Positions 61,710 to 64,000 of a DNA stretch of 64,000 bases are shown here, piece by piece. Position 1 is the first letter of the stretch. The number at the start of each line of letters is the position of its first letter. Under the pieces are notes generated by a model. That model had not been told where the DNA came from. It searched no databases and saw only the letters and a list, made by a program, of their open reading frames with translations. The position numbers and the translations under genes were made by a program. Source of the DNA: Agrocybe praecox (Eukaryota > Basidiomycota > Agaricomycetes > Agaricales > Agrocybaceae); contig OZ024851.1 of the NCBI GenBank assembly GCA_964017145.1, positions 2,976,001 to 3,040,000 on the forward strand, in the 5' to 3' direction.

Positions 61710-62462
61710 ATGAAGTTCACATTCGCCCTCATTGCATCTCTCTTTGCTAGTACCTTGGCTGCGTCTATTCCTGACACGGCTAAGTCTGTGGCTGCTATTA
61801 TGCAGGATGTTACCAAGATATCCAAGCAAGTCACTACCATAGACAAGCTCATCACTGGTTTCTCCGTCAATAGTGCTAACGGAGCCAAGGTAAGCGTCCC
61901 GAAACCAAATTTTGTGACTGGGATGTGTACTTACCTCAAGTTTATCGAATATCTAGGCTATCCATGACCATGCCGCGACGTTGCGCTCTGTCTTGGGAGA
62001 TTTTACGAATAAGCTCAACGTAATTAGATACCCTTCGTTGTTCATATTGGCATACTGATTCATACAACTCTTGATTCCTCAGAACCTCCCCCGTCCAGTT
62101 TCAAAGGCGCATGCTACGGAAATTACCGACGGTATATAGAGCTTCTCTCCGACAATCATTCATTCTATGGATACACTCGCTACCATGAGGCCCATTTTTG
62201 TCGCTATTAGCACCCCGTCCGTAGACGCTGTCTCGGCCATGAGGGCCGACCTCATCCAGACAGACGGTATTTGTACGCCAATGATTGCTTCTTTGCAGTC
62301 AATCACTCCTGTAAGTAGATTCTATTTATTTATTTAAAGTTACGTATGGGCGCTTATGATCACCGGCGTGCCTTTATCCAGCCGGACATGACCACCGTTA
62401 CCGAGAATCTCGTTAACCCTATCAATATTGCTGTTCAGAAGGCCATCGCATCATTCTCTTAA
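61710..62462 (+). pseudogene. HsbA-like secreted protein gene with one in-frame TAG
   Basis: Hydrophobic-surface-binding-type secreted helical protein. A signal peptide (FALIASLFASTLAAS) is followed by the HsbA-like helices (VAAIMQDVTKISKQVTTIDK, AIHDHAATLRSVLGDF). I model four exons (61710-61889, 61957-62019, 62083-62310, 62382-62462), 552 nt, 184 codons including the terminal stop, the usual family size, with all junctions in phase. Codon 100 (62137-62139) is TAG. Past it the same frame continues with family-like sequence SFSPTIIHSMDTLATMRPIF through LVNPINIAVQKAIASFS. It is therefore either a recent pseudogene, a read-through gene or a sequence error; as read, the product is only 99 residues. 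Confidence 0.7.
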
Positions 62463-62849
62463 ATTTATTTGCGCACGGCCTTTGGTCTCTATCTGGTATA
62501 GAGGTGTCTAAGCGTTATTCCGATCATCAATGTTCCATGTTACGCACTTGAAGTAAAATACTATGTTAGTATTAGGAGTGTCAATGACGAACAGCAATAT
62601 TGTTCATTGTTTGGAGAATTGGTAGTCTACTACCGAGTGACCGTCCGATTGAATAATGTCATTTCCAATCAATGATCCTACGAACGGAGTTGTTGATATA
62701 TTTTAAGAGAGAATATGCAACATCCTCAGGCGAGTACAATTACAATACAAAAGAGCCCCAGAGCGAGTGAGCACCGCAGGCATGCTTCTTAAATTTGATA
62801 GATACCAAATAAATAAAGGAAGCGCAGACGCATACCGTACACGTTCAGT
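62463..62849. other. Intergenic region
   Basis: The 3' flank of the HsbA-like locus. No coding or repeat signal was seen. Confidence 0.35.
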
Positions 62850-63077
62850 TTATACAATTGATACAATGCCATCGGCCATCGGAGCATTGCCGGTCGTAGA
62901 GATCTTATCGTTTGAAACGATGCCGCCGTTTCCTTCCTTCCAGTACGAGTTGGCACCATGATTGGCTGTCGTCGTGTCGTCGTTGGTACTCGTCTCGGCG
63001 TGTTGGAATTGTATCGTAGTTTCAATGGTGCTTCCGTTCTTAGCGCCGCTTGGGAGTATGAGTGCCGGATCGTACAA
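62850..63077 (-). pseudogene. 3' tail fragment of a third seven-helix membrane protein copy
   Basis: The minus-strand frame reads ALILPSGAKNGSTIETTIQF, QHAETSTNDDTTTANHGANS, YWKEGNGGIVS. It aligns with the polar tails just after helix 7 of copies A (ARSVETRMQFGHAETTDADT) and B (ENVESGMRF, ANASWKKGSNDILS). No membrane core is present upstream (higher coordinates); the similarity stops near 63077 and a repeat array begins at 63112. It is best read as a truncated paralogue. Confidence 0.6.
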
Positions 63078-63111
63078 AAATGTAATGTAGATTTATAACC
63101 AACTTCGGTGC

Positions 63112-63271
63112 ATTATCCACCAACTCACCTCAATTATCCACCAACTTAGGTCAATTGTCCACCAACTTGGTCAATTGTCCACCACATTTTGAAATTATCC
63201 ACCAACTTTTTGTATTATCCACCAAGTGTCGTCCATTATCCACCAACTCAACATTTATTATCCACCAAGTC
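63112..63271 (+). repeat. Array of eight ATTATCCACCAA-type units at 20-22 bp spacing
   Basis: Unit starts are 63112, 63133, 63154, 63174, 63194, 63214, 63235 and 63257; spacings are 21, 21, 20, 20, 20, 21 and 22. The core ATT(A/G)TCCACCA is constant and the 7-9 bases between cores vary. Such spacing equals two helical turns, so all cores face the same side of the DNA. Confidence 0.85.
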
Positions 63272-63743
63272 CGGTGATTTAAATTTTCGTCATGCCGTCT
63301 CTGCCGAGATCATTTGATGGCCTTTATGATCCCTAAATCAGCCGTTCGGCACCTGACACGCATCAATAAGTGATACACAGCATTGAATATAACGATGGGC
63401 GGGCATTAAAAAGATCCGCAAGCTCTAATCAAAGCATTTATTGGTAAGCCGAACATTGTACTTCATATTTCTGATCGTATATGTACTATACTAGTATACC
63501 CTCAATTATGTACCAAATGTATTTGATGTACACGTATAATACTCTTATCTACTAGTTACACATGAATACAATGGAGACACTACTTAAATGCGCGCCGGAT
63601 CACTTATTCTGCGCGCTGATGAACCGTGGGAACGCGGTATGCGCACAACGCGCACATCAGCCGATCGTTGCTGAATCTACTCGTAGCGCTTCTCCAACGA
63701 ACCAGTATTATTTGAAACTCGGTAAATATGTATATTACTATCT
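63272..63743. other. Right-edge non-coding region
   Basis: AT-rich. It includes an 18-bp sequence, CTGATGAACCGTGGGAAC at 63616-63633, that recurs at 63793-63810. No gene is seen. Confidence 0.4.
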
Positions 63744-63890
63744 AATAAGTGTATTCCGCCAAAAAAAAACCGACGCCAGGTCCTCCTGAGAGCTGATGAA
63801 CCGTGGGAACAGCAGAGAATGGTTAATTGATTTTCCAGATCTCAAGAGGACCTGGCGTCGGGGGTTTTTTTTTGGCGGAATACCCTTATT
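63744..63890. mobile_element. MITE-like inverted repeat
   Basis: The arms 63744-63785 and 63846-63890 are near-perfect reverse complements: AATAAG, then GTATTCCGCC, a nine-A run, and CGACGCCAGGTCCTC. They differ at a few positions, including extra G/C bases beside the A/T run. About 60 bp lie between them, including the second 18-bp CTGATGAACCGTGGGAAC copy. No open frame is inside. This fits a small non-autonomous element or hairpin; I see no clear target-site duplication. Confidence 0.6.
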
Positions 63891-64000
63891 GTATGATAAT
63901 ATACATATATACAAAGTATCTACTACTCCTCACACTCATTATTTACCTCATTAATACACCTGTTTAATGTATGCATGGCTTACTTAAGTTCATGCCGCGT

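Noticed and set aside
63112..63271. Resemblance of the ATTATCCACCA units to bacterial DnaA boxes or a CRISPR array
   Set aside because: The window is clearly nuclear fungal DNA. The units are 12 bp with short variable gaps and no long spacers, and the DnaA consensus ends in CACA, not CACC.

Overview
This 64 kb window is nuclear DNA of a mushroom-type basidiomycete (Agaricomycetes). The evidence is the very high density of short (about 50-70 nt) GT-AG introns, a few GC-AG introns, tight gene packing on both strands, and families typical of that group: DUF6533-type seven-helix proteins, a DUF7137 membrane protein, an HsbA-like secreted protein, a CPAF-like S41 peptidase and an F-box/LRR-type protein. 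Highly conserved eukaryotic genes anchor it: eIF3g, COP9 signalosome subunit 3, glucose-6-phosphate isomerase and an intron-containing tRNA-Val. Most exon models below were rebuilt by hand, and for many the exon lengths sum to a multiple of three, which is an independent check.

Layout. 0.7-12.8 kb: a protein kinase, a 12-exon cytochrome P450, eIF3g, tRNA-Val, a DUF6533 membrane protein and a secreted aldose 1-epimerase. 12.8-15.3 kb: gene-poor, with a possible gene remnant. 15.3-27.3 kb: a PLAC8 Cys-rich protein, an F-box protein with an acidic tail, a basic Ser-rich hypothetical, the S41-like secreted protein and a Ser/Thr-rich single-pass membrane protein. 28.6-37.2 kb: a DUF2264 enzyme, a GNAT acetyltransferase, CSN3 and a conserved nuclear-looking protein. 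39.0-47.3 kb: a seven-helix membrane protein, a secreted BBE-type FAD oxidase, a MYND/pRiA4b protein next to an inverted broken copy of itself, and glucose-6-phosphate isomerase. 48.6-57.9 kb: a DUF7137 protein, a 4.7 kb gene-poor stretch and a 1306-residue intronless low-complexity protein. 58.1-64 kb: a second copy of the seven-helix protein, an HsbA gene interrupted by one in-frame stop, a tail fragment of a third seven-helix copy, a 20-22 bp spaced repeat array and a MITE-like inverted repeat.

The genes do not form one pathway. eIF3g, CSN3, PGI and the kinase are housekeeping or signalling genes. The P450, epimerase, DUF2264 enzyme, FAD oxidase, S41-like protein and HsbA are typical of saprotrophic secretion and metabolism. 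The most distinctive feature is local duplication followed by decay: the MYND/pRiA4b inverted pair, the three-copy seven-helix family and the nonsense HsbA, all in the second half and ending in repeat-rich DNA at the right edge. I found no convincing new multi-gene system.
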